Under the pieces are notes generated by a model. It searched no databases. It was not told the origin of the DNA and saw nothing but the letters and a program-made list of their open reading frames with translations. The position numbers and the translations under genes were made by a program. From Alphaproteobacteria bacterium (GTDB lineage: Bacteria > Pseudomonadota > Alphaproteobacteria > UBA8366 > Aestuariispiraceae), in NCBI GenBank assembly GCA_024743195.1, contig JANSXE010000005.1, positions 186,001 to 250,000 on the forward strand: a stretch of DNA of 64,000 bases, written 5' to 3'. Below are positions 16,981 to 25,670 of this stretch, piece by piece. Each line of letters starts with the position of its first letter. Positions within the stretch are counted from its first letter, which is position 1.

Positions 16981-17014
16981 AATGGAGCCCGCTGAATTGG
17001 AGCCCCTTGAAGTG
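16970..17014. repeat. Three tandem 15-bp units across the parD/parE junction
   Basis: Units at 16970-16984, 16985-16999 and 17000-17014 share GAGCCC-N3-TGAA-N2. The first contains the parD stop and the apparent parE ATG; the repeats encode the extra N-terminal residues MEPAELEPLE of ParE, which ParE homologues usually lack. The duplication has therefore probably moved or duplicated the translation start region. Confidence 0.78.
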
Positions 17015-17392
17015 GGACGGCCCTACGCGCTCACGCTCGCCGGTCCCGCCCGCACCGATCTTCGGGAGATCAGGGCCTACACACTTGAGACGTTCGGCCG
17101 CGCCGCCGCCGACGCGTACGACGCGCTGCTGCGCCAGGCGTTCAAAGACATCCGCGAAGATCCCTATCGCCCCGGCAGCAAGGCGCGCCCGGAGATCGGC
17201 GAGACCGCGCGGAGTTTTCACAGTTCACTGAGCCGCAAACGCGCGTCTTCGGATGTGAAGACGCCGCGCCATTTTGTGCTCTATTTCTTGCCGCGGGAGG
17301 ATGAGGTCATTGTCAGCCGCGTGCTGCACGAGGCCCGCGATCTGGCGCGCCATGTTCCGAGCGACCCTATCAATCCTGACCGAGACCCGTGA
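16982..17392 (+). CDS. parE: ParE/RelE-family toxin
   Basis: A 136-residue toxin of the ParE/RelE superfamily: YALTLAGPARTDLREIRAYTLETFG is the usual N-terminal strand-helix, EDPYRPGSKARPEI the conserved turn, and FVLYFLPREDEVIVSRVLHEARDL the C-terminal beta strands. ParE proteins act on DNA gyrase, RelE-like ones on ribosome-bound mRNA; the pairing with ParD favours the first. It is longer than the usual 95-105 residues because of an N-terminal repeat-encoded extension and an insertion near residues 80-92 (SLSRKRASSDVKTP). The real start may be the GTG at 17012, which would begin VGRPYALTL. Confidence 0.85.
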   Translation: MEPAELEPLEVGRPYALTLAGPARTDLREIRAYTLETFGRAAADAYDALLRQAFKDIREDPYRPGSKARPEIGETARSFHSSLSRKRASSDVKTPRHFVLYFLPREDEVIVSRVLHEARDLARHVPSDPINPDRDP

Positions 17393-17574
17393 AGGGCTCG
17401 GCCCTCCAAGATCTACGCGGGCCGCCCCTATGACTGAAGCTGTCAGCATTTCGATACGCGTATTTGCCCTCGGGCTTTCAAGGACGCCCGCCGGCGAAAA
17501 TCGTGGGCAGCCGACATCCCATAAGGTTAGCCCGCATACGTGTGACGATCGATATCGAGCAAGGCGACGCGCCG

Positions 17575-17919
17575 TCAGCGCGCGGCGGTGATGATGATCT
17601 CGACCTGATAGTCGGGCGTCGCCAGGCGGGCTTCGCCGCAGGCGCGGGCCGGCGCCTGTCCTTCGGGAACCCACGCGTCCCAGACGGCGTTCATCGCCTC
17701 GAAATGGGCCATGTCGTCGAGCCAGATGACGGCCTGCAGGATCCTGCTCTTGTCGGTCCCGGCCTCGGCGAGCAGCGCGTCGATCTTATCCAGAATACCG
17801 CGCGTCTGGTCGGGGACGGAGGCGCCCGGCTCCCCGACCTGGCCCGCCAGATAGACCGTGTCGCCGTGAATCACGATCTGGCTCATGCGGCGGGTGGTGT
17901 GGCGGCGCTCGATGCTCAT
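17575..17919 (-). CDS. RidA/YjgF-family protein (enamine/imine deaminase type)
   Basis: A 114-residue protein of the Rid family: IVIHGDTVYLAGQVGEP and the trimer-interface segment VWDAWVPEGQAPARACGEARL are typical, including the arginine that binds carboxylates in active members. Rid proteins hydrolyse reactive enamines and imines released by PLP enzymes or amine oxidases. It is the last gene of the polyamine-type operon, 34 bp after the amidohydrolase, and would be expected to clean up imines from the aminotransferase step encoded upstream. The 182 bp between it and parE hold no recognisable gene. Confidence 0.83.
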   Translation of the reverse strand: MSIERRHTTRRMSQIVIHGDTVYLAGQVGEPGASVPDQTRGILDKIDALLAEAGTDKSRILQAVIWLDDMAHFEAMNAVWDAWVPEGQAPARACGEARLATPDYQVEIIITAAR

Positions 17920-17953
17920 GGCAGGTCCGTGTCCTTTCGAGGAGAGAGGCGCG

Positions 17954-18985
17954 TCACGCGCCGTGGGCGGCGCGGAATCCGGTCAGGAAGCTGGTCAGGT
18001 TAGGGCCCAGATCGTCGGAGAGATAGCCCCCCTCCTGCACCAGCACGGTGGGGAGTTTGAGCGCGCCGATCCGCTCCGCGATGCGCGCGAAGCCCTCGGT
18101 CGTGATCCCCAGCCCGGCGAACGGGTCGCCGACATAGGCGTCGAGGCCGAGCGCGATCACCAAGGCGTCGGGCGCGAAGGCTTCCACCCGCCGGATCGCC
18201 TGGTCGAGCACGGGCAGATAGTCCGCGTCCGCCGTGCCGCGCGGAATCGGCAAGTTGAGATTACAGCCGAGGCCCGGCCCCTCGCCCCGCTCGTCCGCAT
18301 GGCCCCAGAAGAAGGGGTAGTAGCGCACCGGATCGGCGTGGATCGAGACGGTCAGCACGTCCGCCCGGTCGTAGAAGCAGCCTTGCGTGCCGTTGCCGGC
18401 GTGCAGGTCGACGTCGAGGATCGCGACCCGCGGATGGGTCGGCTTGAGCGCCTCCGCCGCGACGGCGCAGTTGTTGACGAAGCAGAAGCCGCCGGCGAGA
18501 TCGCGGAAGGCGTGATGCCCCGGCGGACGGCACAGCGCGTAGGCCGCCCCCTCGCCCGCCACCACGCGCGCCGCCGCCTCGGCCGCGCTCATCGCGCTCC
18601 AATAGATCGACTCCCACGTGTGCTCACCGATCGGGCAGGCCGTGTCGGCCTGATGGTAGCCGGCCTGACCCACGGCGGAGGCCGGATAAGCGCCGCCGCG
18701 CCGGTCGGGATGCACGTTGGGGATCACCTCCTCCGACGCGCCCTCGATGCGCCGCCAGCGCGCGTAGATGCCGGACAGGAAGGCGACATATTCCGGCGTG
18801 TGGACGCGCGCGATCGCGCCCAGGCCGTGATCTGCGGGCGCGGCCTCCTCGCAGCCGGCGGCGCGCGCGCCCGCCAGCAGGCGCTCGGCGCGCTCGGGCT
18901 GCTCCGGGCTCGGCTGCGGGGCGCCGTTGACCAGGAACATCTTGGGGTCGTGGCGGGTCTGCGCCGGATGGAAGATCGCTTTCAT
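17954..18985 (-). CDS. Histone-deacetylase-fold amidohydrolase (acetylpolyamine amidohydrolase type)
   Basis: A 343-residue zinc hydrolase of the arginase/deacetylase superfamily. RPPGHHA gives the catalytic H157-H158 pair, ILDVDLHAGNGTQ the zinc ligands D193 and H195, and LGLDAYVGDP the third ligand D282; VHTPEYVAFL near residue 61 is the usual N-terminal signature. Bacterial members remove acetyl groups from acetylpolyamines or similar amides. The genomic setting, an operon with a Pot-type transporter and an aminotransferase, supports an N-acetylated amine as substrate. It follows the BKACE gene by 31 bp. Confidence 0.87.
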   Translation of the reverse strand: MKAIFHPAQTRHDPKMFLVNGAPQPSPEQPERAERLLAGARAAGCEEAAPADHGLGAIARVHTPEYVAFLSGIYARWRRIEGASEEVIPNVHPDRRGGAYPASAVGQAGYHQADTACPIGEHTWESIYWSAMSAAEAAARVVAGEGAAYALCRPPGHHAFRDLAGGFCFVNNCAVAAEALKPTHPRVAILDVDLHAGNGTQGCFYDRADVLTVSIHADPVRYYPFFWGHADERGEGPGLGCNLNLPIPRGTADADYLPVLDQAIRRVEAFAPDALVIALGLDAYVGDPFAGLGITTEGFARIAERIGALKLPTVLVQEGGYLSDDLGPNLTSFLTGFRAAHGA

Positions 18986-19016
18986 GGTGGAGCCGTTTCC
19001 TGAATTTGAAGGATCG

Positions 19017-19946
19017 TCAGAAGCCGACCGCGTCGCCGCCCTTGAGCGCCAGGCGCTCGCGCGCCTCGGCCGGGCTGGCGATGTCGCGGGACAGGCCGTC
19101 TGCGATCTTGCGCACCTGCAGCACCTGGTCGGCGTTGCGCTCCGCCAGTTTGCCAGGGCCGATCGTCAGACTGTCCTCCAGCCCGACGCGCACATTGCCG
19201 CCGAGCGAGAGCGCGATCGCGGCCAACGGCATCTGATGGCGCCCGGCGCCGAGGACCGAGAACTCGTAGTCCGAGCCGAACAGCTTGTCGGCGGTTTGCT
19301 TCATGAAGACGAGGTTATCGGGATCGGGCCCGATCCCTCCCAGCACGCCGAGCACGAACTGCATGAAGAAGGGCGGCTCTACCAGCCCGCGTTCGACGAC
19401 GTGCTTCAGATTGTAGAGATGGCCGACGTCGTAGCATTCGAACTCGAAGCGCACGCCCTCGTCGCGGCCGAGACGCTGCAACGCGGTCTCGATGTCCTTG
19501 AAGGTGTTTTTGAAGATGAAGTCGCGGGTGCCCTCCAGGAATTCGGGCTCCCAGGCGTGCTCGAACTGCTGGATGCGATCGAGCGCCGGATAGAGCGCGA
19601 AATTCATCGAGCCCATATTGAGCGAGCACATCTCCGGCCGATGGACGAGCGCCGCCTCCATGCGCTGCTCCACCGTCATGGTGGCGCCGCCGCCGGTGGT
19701 GATGTTCACCACCGCATCCGTCGCCTGTTTGATGCGCGGCAGGAAGCGGCCGAAGACGGCCGGGTCGGGCGACGGCCGCCCGTCCTTCGGATCGCGCGCA
19801 TGGAGATGCAGGATCGCGGCGCCGGCCTCGGCCGCCTCGATCGCGTGGGTCGCGATCTCGTCCGGGGTGACCGGCAGGTGCGGGCTCATGCTCGGCGTGT
19901 GGACGGAGCCCGTGACCGCGCAGGTGATGATCGCCGACTTGCGCAT
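19017..19946 (-). CDS. Beta-keto acid cleavage enzyme (BKACE, DUF849)
   Basis: A 309-residue TIM-barrel enzyme of the BKACE/Kce family, which reacts a beta-keto acid with acetyl-CoA to give acetoacetate and a new acyl-CoA. Visible hallmarks are IITCAVTGSVHTPSMSPHLP at the start, AILHLHARDPKDGRPSPDP (zinc-binding HxH), NITTGGGATMTVEQR, PEMCSLNMGSMNF, and the late GNVRVGLEDSL with the conserved Arg and Glu. The founding member cleaves 3-keto-5-aminohexanoate in lysine fermentation. It starts six bases after the aminotransferase, which could make its beta-keto substrate. The substrate is not determined by sequence. Confidence 0.9.
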   Translation of the reverse strand: MRKSAIITCAVTGSVHTPSMSPHLPVTPDEIATHAIEAAEAGAAILHLHARDPKDGRPSPDPAVFGRFLPRIKQATDAVVNITTGGGATMTVEQRMEAALVHRPEMCSLNMGSMNFALYPALDRIQQFEHAWEPEFLEGTRDFIFKNTFKDIETALQRLGRDEGVRFEFECYDVGHLYNLKHVVERGLVEPPFFMQFVLGVLGGIGPDPDNLVFMKQTADKLFGSDYEFSVLGAGRHQMPLAAIALSLGGNVRVGLEDSLTIGPGKLAERNADQVLQVRKIADGLSRDIASPAEARERLALKGGDAVGF

Positions 19947-19952
19947 CGCTTC

Positions 19953-21320
19953 TCAGCCCCCGATCGGCAGCTTGTGGCGCGCCGCGAAGGCGTCGAGCGC
20001 GCCGGTGAGCTTTTCCAGGATTTCCGCGATGTGGGCGTCCTCCAGGATCATCGGCGGGCAGACCAGGAAATGCTCCCCGTCCAGCCCGCCGCGGGTGCGG
20101 CGCGAATAGAGGATGAGCTTGCGGGCGTAGGCCTCCTCCACCAACTCGACGAAGCCGTTCATCGCCTTGGGCAGCGGGGCCATGCTCTCCCGGTCGACGC
20201 CCAGCTCGAAGGCAAGCAGCAGCCCCTCGCCGCGCACGTCGATGATGAAGGGATAGCGGCTCTGCAGCCCTTCGAGCTCGGCCTTCAGCTTGGCGCCCAT
20301 GGCAGCCGCGCGGGCGACCAGCCCTTCGCGCTCAATCTCCTCGATGACGGCCAGTCCCGCCGCGCAGGCCAGCGGATTGCCGGCGTAGGTGTAGCCGTGG
20401 ATGAAGCCGCCGGCGTCGAGCACGGGCTCCACCAGCCGCCGGTCCGCCGCCATGGCGCCCAGCGGCGCATAGCCGGCCGCGAAGCCTTTCGACAGCGCCA
20501 CCAGGTCCGGCTTCGCCTCCGGCCAATGGTCGCCGCCGAGGAACTTGCCGGTGCGGCCGGCGCCGGTCATCACCTCGTCATAGATCAGCAGCACGCCGTA
20601 TTCGTCGCAGATCTCGCGGATGCGCTTCAGATAGCCCGGCGGCGGGACCAGCGCGCCGGTCGAGGCGCCGCCGATCGGCTCGACGATGAAGGCCAGCACG
20701 GTCTCCGGCCCCTCGCGCCGGATCGTCTCGCGCAGCGCCTCGGCGTAGCGCAGGCCGCGCGCCTCAAGACCGACCGCCCCGCGGTCGGCGTCCAGATAGC
20801 AGGTCGGCGCGGGGATTTTCGGCATCTCGCGCATCATCGGCGCGAAGGGCGCGGTCATGCTGGCCATGCCGGTCACCGACAGCGCGCCCAGGGTCGAGCC
20901 GTGATAGGAGGGGAAGCGCGAGATCACCTTCCAGCGCTGTCCCTCGCCAACGGCGATGGCGTATTGCCGGGCGAGCTTTAGGCAGCTCTCCACCGCCTCC
21001 GACCCGCCGGAGACGAAGAAGATGCGGTCCAGCCCGTCGGGCATGCGCGCCGCCGTCTCGGCCGCCAGCCGCTCCGCCGGCTCGTTCTCGAAATGCAGCC
21101 GGTAGCCGAAGGTCGCCTTGTCCATCTGGCGGCGCATCGCCTCCAGCACGCGCGGGTTGGAATGGCCGATATTGGCGACCATGGCCCCCGACGAGCCGTC
21201 GAGATAGGCGTTCCCGTCGACATCGTAGAGATAGACGCCCGCGCCGCGGTCCAGAAGCGGGCGCCGTTGGCGGGTCTGATAGAAGAGATGGGAGGGGGGA
21301 CGTTGCACGGGTTCGCTCAT
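19953..21320 (-). CDS. Class III PLP-dependent aminotransferase
   Basis: A 455-residue fold-type I aminotransferase of the omega-amino-acid/polyamine group. FVSGGSEAVESCLKLARQY binds the cofactor phosphate, LLIYDEVMTGAGRTG holds the cofactor-ring aspartate (D248), and LVALSKGFAAGYAPLGA carries the Schiff-base lysine K278; the C-terminus includes the usual RGEGLLLAFEL. It would move an amino group from the imported substrate to pyruvate or 2-oxoglutarate. The start is ATG 21320, 35 bp after the transporter ATPase gene. A beta-amino acid or diamine substrate is inferred from the adjacent BKACE. Confidence 0.9.
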   Translation of the reverse strand: MSEPVQRPPSHLFYQTRQRRPLLDRGAGVYLYDVDGNAYLDGSSGAMVANIGHSNPRVLEAMRRQMDKATFGYRLHFENEPAERLAAETAARMPDGLDRIFFVSGGSEAVESCLKLARQYAIAVGEGQRWKVISRFPSYHGSTLGALSVTGMASMTAPFAPMMREMPKIPAPTCYLDADRGAVGLEARGLRYAEALRETIRREGPETVLAFIVEPIGGASTGALVPPPGYLKRIREICDEYGVLLIYDEVMTGAGRTGKFLGGDHWPEAKPDLVALSKGFAAGYAPLGAMAADRRLVEPVLDAGGFIHGYTYAGNPLACAAGLAVIEEIEREGLVARAAAMGAKLKAELEGLQSRYPFIIDVRGEGLLLAFELGVDRESMAPLPKAMNGFVELVEEAYARKLILYSRRTRGGLDGEHFLVCPPMILEDAHIAEILEKLTGALDAFAARHKLPIGG

Positions 21321-21355
21321 TGGGCGGAGGCTTTCAGGAAGGACCGCGGAAGCGG

Positions 21356-22462
21356 TCAGGCCGGCAGGATCACACAGTCCCGAGCGCGCACGCGGATCGA
21401 GACCTCGGCGCCTTCGGGCAGGGGATGCTCGTCGATCGCGTTCACGGACTGGAGTTGGCGCTGGCCCGCCTCCAGAAAATAGCGCGCGACCTGACCCTGA
21501 TAGTCCACCGTCGCGATGCGCCCGGCAAGCGCCGCGGCGTCCGGGCCGGGCGCCTCGGCGCCAATGGCGGGAGAGAGCGCGAGCTTCTCCGCGCGGATCG
21601 CGAGCTTGACCGTCTCGCCGCGCGCGAGCGGGCGCGGATCCTGCGGCTCGACGGTGGCGAGAAGCGCGCCGAGGCCCTCCACCTCCACCTCCGCGCGCTC
21701 GCCCTCGCGGGCCAGGATGCGCGCCGGCAGGATGTTCGAATTGCCGAGAAACCCGGCGACGAACTCGGAGGCGGGGCGGTTGTAGACGGCCTGCGGATCG
21801 CCGACCTGCTCGACGCGCCCGTCGCTCATCACCACGATGCGGTCGGACATGGCCAACGCCTCCGACTGGTCGTGCGTGACGAAGATCGTGGTGATCCCGA
21901 GCGTGTGCTGGATGCGCTTCAGTTCGACGCGCATATCCTCGCGCAGGTTCGCGTCGAGCGCGGAGAGCGGCTCGTCGAGCAGCAGCACGTCGGGCCGGAC
22001 GACGATGGCGCGGGCCAGCGCGATGCGCTGCTGCTGCCCGCCGGAAAGCTGGCTCGGCGCCCGGTCGGCGGCGTGCGGCAGTTGCACCAGCTCCAGCGCC
22101 TCGCCGACCCGCCGCTTGGTCTCGTCCGCCGGCGTCTTGCGGTACTTCAGCCCGAAGGCGACGTTGTCCCACACCGTCTTGTGCGGGAACAGCGCGTAGT
22201 TCTGGAAGACGACGCCCAGATTGCGCTTGTGGATCGGCAGATCGTTGACGCGCCGCCCCTTGATCGCGACTTCGCCTTCCGTGATCGAGGTCAGGCCGGC
22301 GATCATGCGCAGCGTGGTCGTCTTGCCGCAGCCCGACGGCCCGAGCAGCGTCAGGAACGAGCCCTCCTCGATCGACAGATCGGTGCGGTGCACGGCGGTG
22401 AAGTCGCCGTAGCGCTTCACGACGCCGCGCAGGTCCACCGCATGGTGGTCGGTTTCGCTCAC
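21356..22462 (-). CDS. potA: ABC transporter ATPase, PotA type
   Basis: A 368-residue ABC ATPase: Walker A GPSGCGKTTT (41-50), Q-loop near VVFQNYALFPH, signature LSGGQQQR (139-146), Walker B LLLDEPLSALD, and H-loop TIFVTHDQSEAL. A C-terminal TOBE-like domain follows, as in PotA and other import ATPases of the CUT1/polyamine class. The start is GTG 22462 after GGGAG. It energises the two permeases encoded upstream. Four-gene PotABCD systems import putrescine, spermidine or related cations; the exact substrate is uncertain. Confidence 0.9.
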   Translation of the reverse strand: MSETDHHAVDLRGVVKRYGDFTAVHRTDLSIEEGSFLTLLGPSGCGKTTTLRMIAGLTSITEGEVAIKGRRVNDLPIHKRNLGVVFQNYALFPHKTVWDNVAFGLKYRKTPADETKRRVGEALELVQLPHAADRAPSQLSGGQQQRIALARAIVVRPDVLLLDEPLSALDANLREDMRVELKRIQHTLGITTIFVTHDQSEALAMSDRIVVMSDGRVEQVGDPQAVYNRPASEFVAGFLGNSNILPARILAREGERAEVEVEGLGALLATVEPQDPRPLARGETVKLAIRAEKLALSPAIGAEAPGPDAAALAGRIATVDYQGQVARYFLEAGQRQLQSVNAIDEHPLPEGAEVSIRVRARDCVILPA

Positions 22463-22538
22463 TGGCCCGCTCTCCCGTCAGATGCGGCCGGGGCCGGAGC
22501 GACGCGCCCTATTGCGCCGCCCCGGCCCGCGCCGTCGA

Positions 22539-23693
22539 TCAGTAGCCCTTCTGAACCCGGCCGAAGGTCTTCGACCACTCGGCCTCCTTGCTGTTCCAAT
22601 AGGGCGGATCAAAGAAGTTGAGGCCTTCCAGCGTGCCGCTCGGGTCGAAGGCCGGCAGGGCCTTGACCTGATCGCTGAGCGCGACCTTGGTCGGGTCGAG
22701 CGACGGCGGATAGTTCTGGCCCTCCGCGACCGCGATCGCGACCTCCGGCTCCAGCATGAAGTTCAGCAGTTCCTCGCAGGCCGCCATCGGGCTGCCCTTG
22801 ATGACGAACAGGCACTCCTGCCAGCCGAGACCGCCCGGCGGGTCGTAATAGCCGATGTCATGGCCCTGATCCTGCAGCGCCTTGACGCGGCCGGACCAGC
22901 CTTCGGTGACGTAGATCTCCTCCTCGGCGAGCAGGCTCATCAGTTCCGCGCCGGACCCCCAATACTTGAGCGCCAGATCGCGATGCTGACGGATCGCGTC
23001 CCAGACCGCGTCCATGTCCTCGATCCCGTTCGGGTTCTGGCCGGTCTGCAGCGCGCCGTACCAGACGCGCGTCTTCCACTCGCCCCAGCCGCCGATCTTA
23101 CCCTCATAGGCGGGGTCGATCAGGATCCTGGCGCCCTTCTCCCGCATCTCCTCGTCCGAGATGTACTTTCGGTTATAGGCGAGACTGGTCGTGCCGTAAT
23201 CGTAGGGAACCGCCGACAGCGAGCCGCCGGTCACGCTGCGCAGAACGTCCTGCAGCGCGGTGATCACGTTGGCGAGGTTCGGGATGTTGTCCTCGTTCAG
23301 CGAGGTCGAGAGGTCCAACCCGTCATAGCGCACATAGTCGAAGACGCCGGACAGGTGGGCGATGTTGAATTCCCCCGGCTGGCTGGCCTTCACGCGCGCC
23401 AGATACTCGTCCGCACCGCCGAAGGTGCCGTCGACGACGTCGATCCCGGTCTTCGCCGTATAGGGCTCGAAGGCGTGCTTGCGGAAGGCCTCCGAGACCA
23501 CCCCGCCCCAGCCGTCGAAGCGCACCTGGTCCGGCGTCGCGGCCAGCGCCTGGCGCTTCAGCGCCGAGAAGGGGCCGCCGGTGACGCCGGCGGCGACCCC
23601 GGCCGCGCCGATCAGGCCCAGAAATGTCCGCCGGTCCAGATCGCCGTTGCGGTAGCGATCCAGCAGGCGTTCGTAGCGTTTCGTATCATCCAT
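22539..23693 (-). CDS. potD: Periplasmic solute-binding protein, PotD-like, Tat-exported
   Basis: A 384-residue extracellular solute-binding protein. Its N-terminus has a twin-arginine motif (LDRRTFLGLIGAAG) about 20 residues in, then the mature domain beginning near DQVRFDGWGGVVSEAFRKHAF, a form usual for polyamine-type binding proteins. NIAHLSGVFDYVRYDGLDL and VPYDYGTTSLAYNR are family markers of the ligand cleft. ATG 23693 is preceded by AAGGAG at seven bases, so I prefer it to in-frame ATG 23714 and GTG 23720. A 145-bp gap separates it from the permease gene upstream, long for this operon; a small hairpin (AGGGCG/CGCCCT) lies in it. Confidence 0.88.
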   Translation of the reverse strand: MDDTKRYERLLDRYRNGDLDRRTFLGLIGAAGVAAGVTGGPFSALKRQALAATPDQVRFDGWGGVVSEAFRKHAFEPYTAKTGIDVVDGTFGGADEYLARVKASQPGEFNIAHLSGVFDYVRYDGLDLSTSLNEDNIPNLANVITALQDVLRSVTGGSLSAVPYDYGTTSLAYNRKYISDEEMREKGARILIDPAYEGKIGGWGEWKTRVWYGALQTGQNPNGIEDMDAVWDAIRQHRDLALKYWGSGAELMSLLAEEEIYVTEGWSGRVKALQDQGHDIGYYDPPGGLGWQECLFVIKGSPMAACEELLNFMLEPEVAIAVAEGQNYPPSLDPTKVALSDQVKALPAFDPSGTLEGLNFFDPPYWNSKEAEWSKTFGRVQKGY

Positions 23694-23838
23694 CGGTCTG
23701 CTCCTTGCCTCCATGTTCACGGGTCAATCAGGGCGTTCCGCGCCCTCGGGTTCTATCGGTCCTCGTTATTGGGCCGCCTCCTCCATTACGTCGCCGACGG
23801 GGTGCGGCCCGCTCCCGCCGGCGTCCGCCCCGCCGCCG

Positions 23839-24633
23839 CTAGCCCGTCCGCCCGCGCGCCGACAGCCAGCGCGCCAGCGCCGCGCCGAGCAGCGGGACGG
23901 CAACCGTGATCACGATCATCACCGCGCCGAGCGCATTGATCTCCGGCGAGATGGAGTTGCGCAGCATCGCGAAGATCTGCGTCGGCACCGTCTCCACCCC
24001 GCCAGGCTTCCAGAACAGCGTGCCGGTGATGTCGTCGAAACTGATGGTGAAGGCGAAGAGCGCGCCCGCCAGCACCGCCGGCAGGATCAACGGCAGGGTG
24101 ATCTGGAAGAAGGTCTCCACGGGGCCGGCGCCGAGGCTCATCGCCGCCTCCTCGTACTCGCGCTTGACGCCGACGAGGCGCGCCTGGACCACCAGAATGA
24201 CGAAGGGCAGGGTGAAGATGACGTGGCCGGCGAGCAGAAGCGGGAAGCTCTTCGGCACGCCGATCGCGCCGAGGAACAACAGGAGCGCCACCGCCAGCAC
24301 CACTTCCGGCACCAGGATCGGCGCGATCAACGCGGCCGCGATCAGGTTCTTGCCGGGAAAGTCGTAGCGGACCATGGCGAGCGATGCGAGCACCCCCAGC
24401 GTCGTCGAGATCACGGCGGTCAGCAGGCCGAGCAGCAGCGAGGTCTCGAAGGCGCGCACGATCGCGTCGTTTTCCCACAGGGCTGCGAACCAGCGCAGGC
24501 TCAGCCCCTCCATCGGGAAGGCGCCGAACTGGCTGGCGTTGAAGGCGAGCAGGATCACCACGGCGACCGGGGCGAACATGAACAGGTAGACGAGGACCGT
24601 CCCCAGACGGATCAGGCTCCAGCCGCTCGGCAT
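23839..24633 (-). CDS. potC: ABC transporter permease, PotC type
   Basis: A 264-residue inner-membrane permease with six predicted membrane segments. The EAA loop that contacts the ATPase reads REYEEAAMSLGAGPVETFFQ, followed by the conserved LPLILPAVLAGALFAFTISFDD typical of PotC. It begins 15 bp after the partner permease gene and forms the translocation pathway with it. Confidence 0.9.
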   Translation of the reverse strand: MPSGWSLIRLGTVLVYLFMFAPVAVVILLAFNASQFGAFPMEGLSLRWFAALWENDAIVRAFETSLLLGLLTAVISTTLGVLASLAMVRYDFPGKNLIAAALIAPILVPEVVLAVALLLFLGAIGVPKSFPLLLAGHVIFTLPFVILVVQARLVGVKREYEEAAMSLGAGPVETFFQITLPLILPAVLAGALFAFTISFDDITGTLFWKPGGVETVPTQIFAMLRNSISPEINALGAVMIVITVAVPLLGAALARWLSARGRTG

Positions 24634-24648
24634 CGCGCGCGCCCTCCC

Positions 24649-25524
24649 CTATCCGAAGCTCTTGGCGATCTGGCTCATCCCCACGAAGCGGTTGTAGAGG
24701 ATGACCAGACCGCCCAGCAGGATCAGCAGGACGAGCGACAGGGCCGAGCCGAGCGGCCAGTTGAGTTGCGTGATGATCGCGTCGAACACCAGGTTCGCGA
24801 ACATCGCGTCCGTCGGCCCGCCCAGCACCAAGGGCGTGATGTAGGTGCCCGCCGCCAGGACGAAGCAGAGCAGCGACCCGGCCGCGAGCCCCGGCAAGGA
24901 GAGCGGCAGCGTGACCTCCCGGAAGGCCTGCCATCCCGTACAGCCGAGCGAGCGCGCGGCGTCGACCAGATTCCGGTCGATCCCGTAGAGGCTGACATAG
25001 AGATTGAGGATCATGAAGGGCAGCAGGAAATGCACCAGCCCGACAATGACCGTCCACTGGTTGTAGAGCATCTGCAGCGGCTCGCCGGTCAGGCCCACCC
25101 ACTGCAAGGCGACGTTCACCACGCCGCTGACCCCCAGGATGTTGATCCACGACATCGTGCGGATGATGTAGCTGATCCAGAAGGGCAGCATCAGCAACAG
25201 CAGCAGGAACGCCTTGTGCCTGTACTGCGTCGTCGCGATGAAATAGGCGGGGACGTAGCCGACCAACGCGCAGATCACCGTCGTCGCGAAGGCGATCCAC
25301 AGGGTGAAGAGCAGGATGTCCCGATAGAAGGAATCGGTCAGCACCTCCGCCCAATTGTCGAGATGGAAGCCCGCGACGTCGGCCCCCGTCGCCGTGCGCA
25401 GCCAGAAGGAATAAACCGCGATGAAGCAGACCGGGATCACCAGCAGCAGCAGTATCGCGGTCAGCGCCGGGGACAAGAGCGTCCACGGCCGCGACGGATT
25501 GTCCTTCGGATCAAGCGACGCCAT
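24649..25524 (-). CDS. potB: ABC transporter permease, PotB type
   Basis: A 291-residue inner-membrane permease, first gene of the leftward eight-gene operon. It has six membrane segments and the EAA loop NLVDAARSLGCTGWQAFREV, followed by LPLSLPGLAAGSLLCF. FWISYIIRTMSWINILG is characteristic of PotB/PotH. Between it and the divergent LysR gene is a 146-bp AT-rich control region. Confidence 0.9.
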   Translation of the reverse strand: MASLDPKDNPSRPWTLLSPALTAILLLLVIPVCFIAVYSFWLRTATGADVAGFHLDNWAEVLTDSFYRDILLFTLWIAFATTVICALVGYVPAYFIATTQYRHKAFLLLLLMLPFWISYIIRTMSWINILGVSGVVNVALQWVGLTGEPLQMLYNQWTVIVGLVHFLLPFMILNLYVSLYGIDRNLVDAARSLGCTGWQAFREVTLPLSLPGLAAGSLLCFVLAAGTYITPLVLGGPTDAMFANLVFDAIITQLNWPLGSALSLVLLILLGGLVILYNRFVGMSQIAKSFG

Positions 25525-25640
25525 GCGCCCGTCAACCGCCCCTGTGAGATCGTCCGGCCGTTCTCGGCCGACGCAGTTTTTTGCTCGGATCGGGGATTAG
25601 GGTCGGAGAGCTTCCATCATTTCGCAAATAGATAATGGAA

Positions 25641-25664
25641 ATTCTTATCATAGTTTGAAAGAAT
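25641..25664. promoter_or_regulatory. Dyad in the LysR/potB intergenic region
   Basis: ATTCTT-N12-AAGAAT, perfect 6-bp arms, lies just before the LysR start codon, with a second imperfect dyad (CCATCAT...ATAATGG) at about 25615-25639. The whole 25610-25670 stretch is AT-rich. These are candidate LysR binding sites controlling both the regulator and the Pot operon. Confidence 0.45.
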
Positions 25665-25670
25665 GACTGA

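Noticed and set aside
17390-17410. AGGGC-TCG-GCCCT hairpin after parE as terminator
   Set aside because: Only a 5-bp stem and no T-run.
23694-23838. Possible missed gene between permease and binding-protein genes
   Set aside because: The 145-bp gap has no start/RBS combination with a protein-like frame; it holds only a weak 6-bp hairpin.
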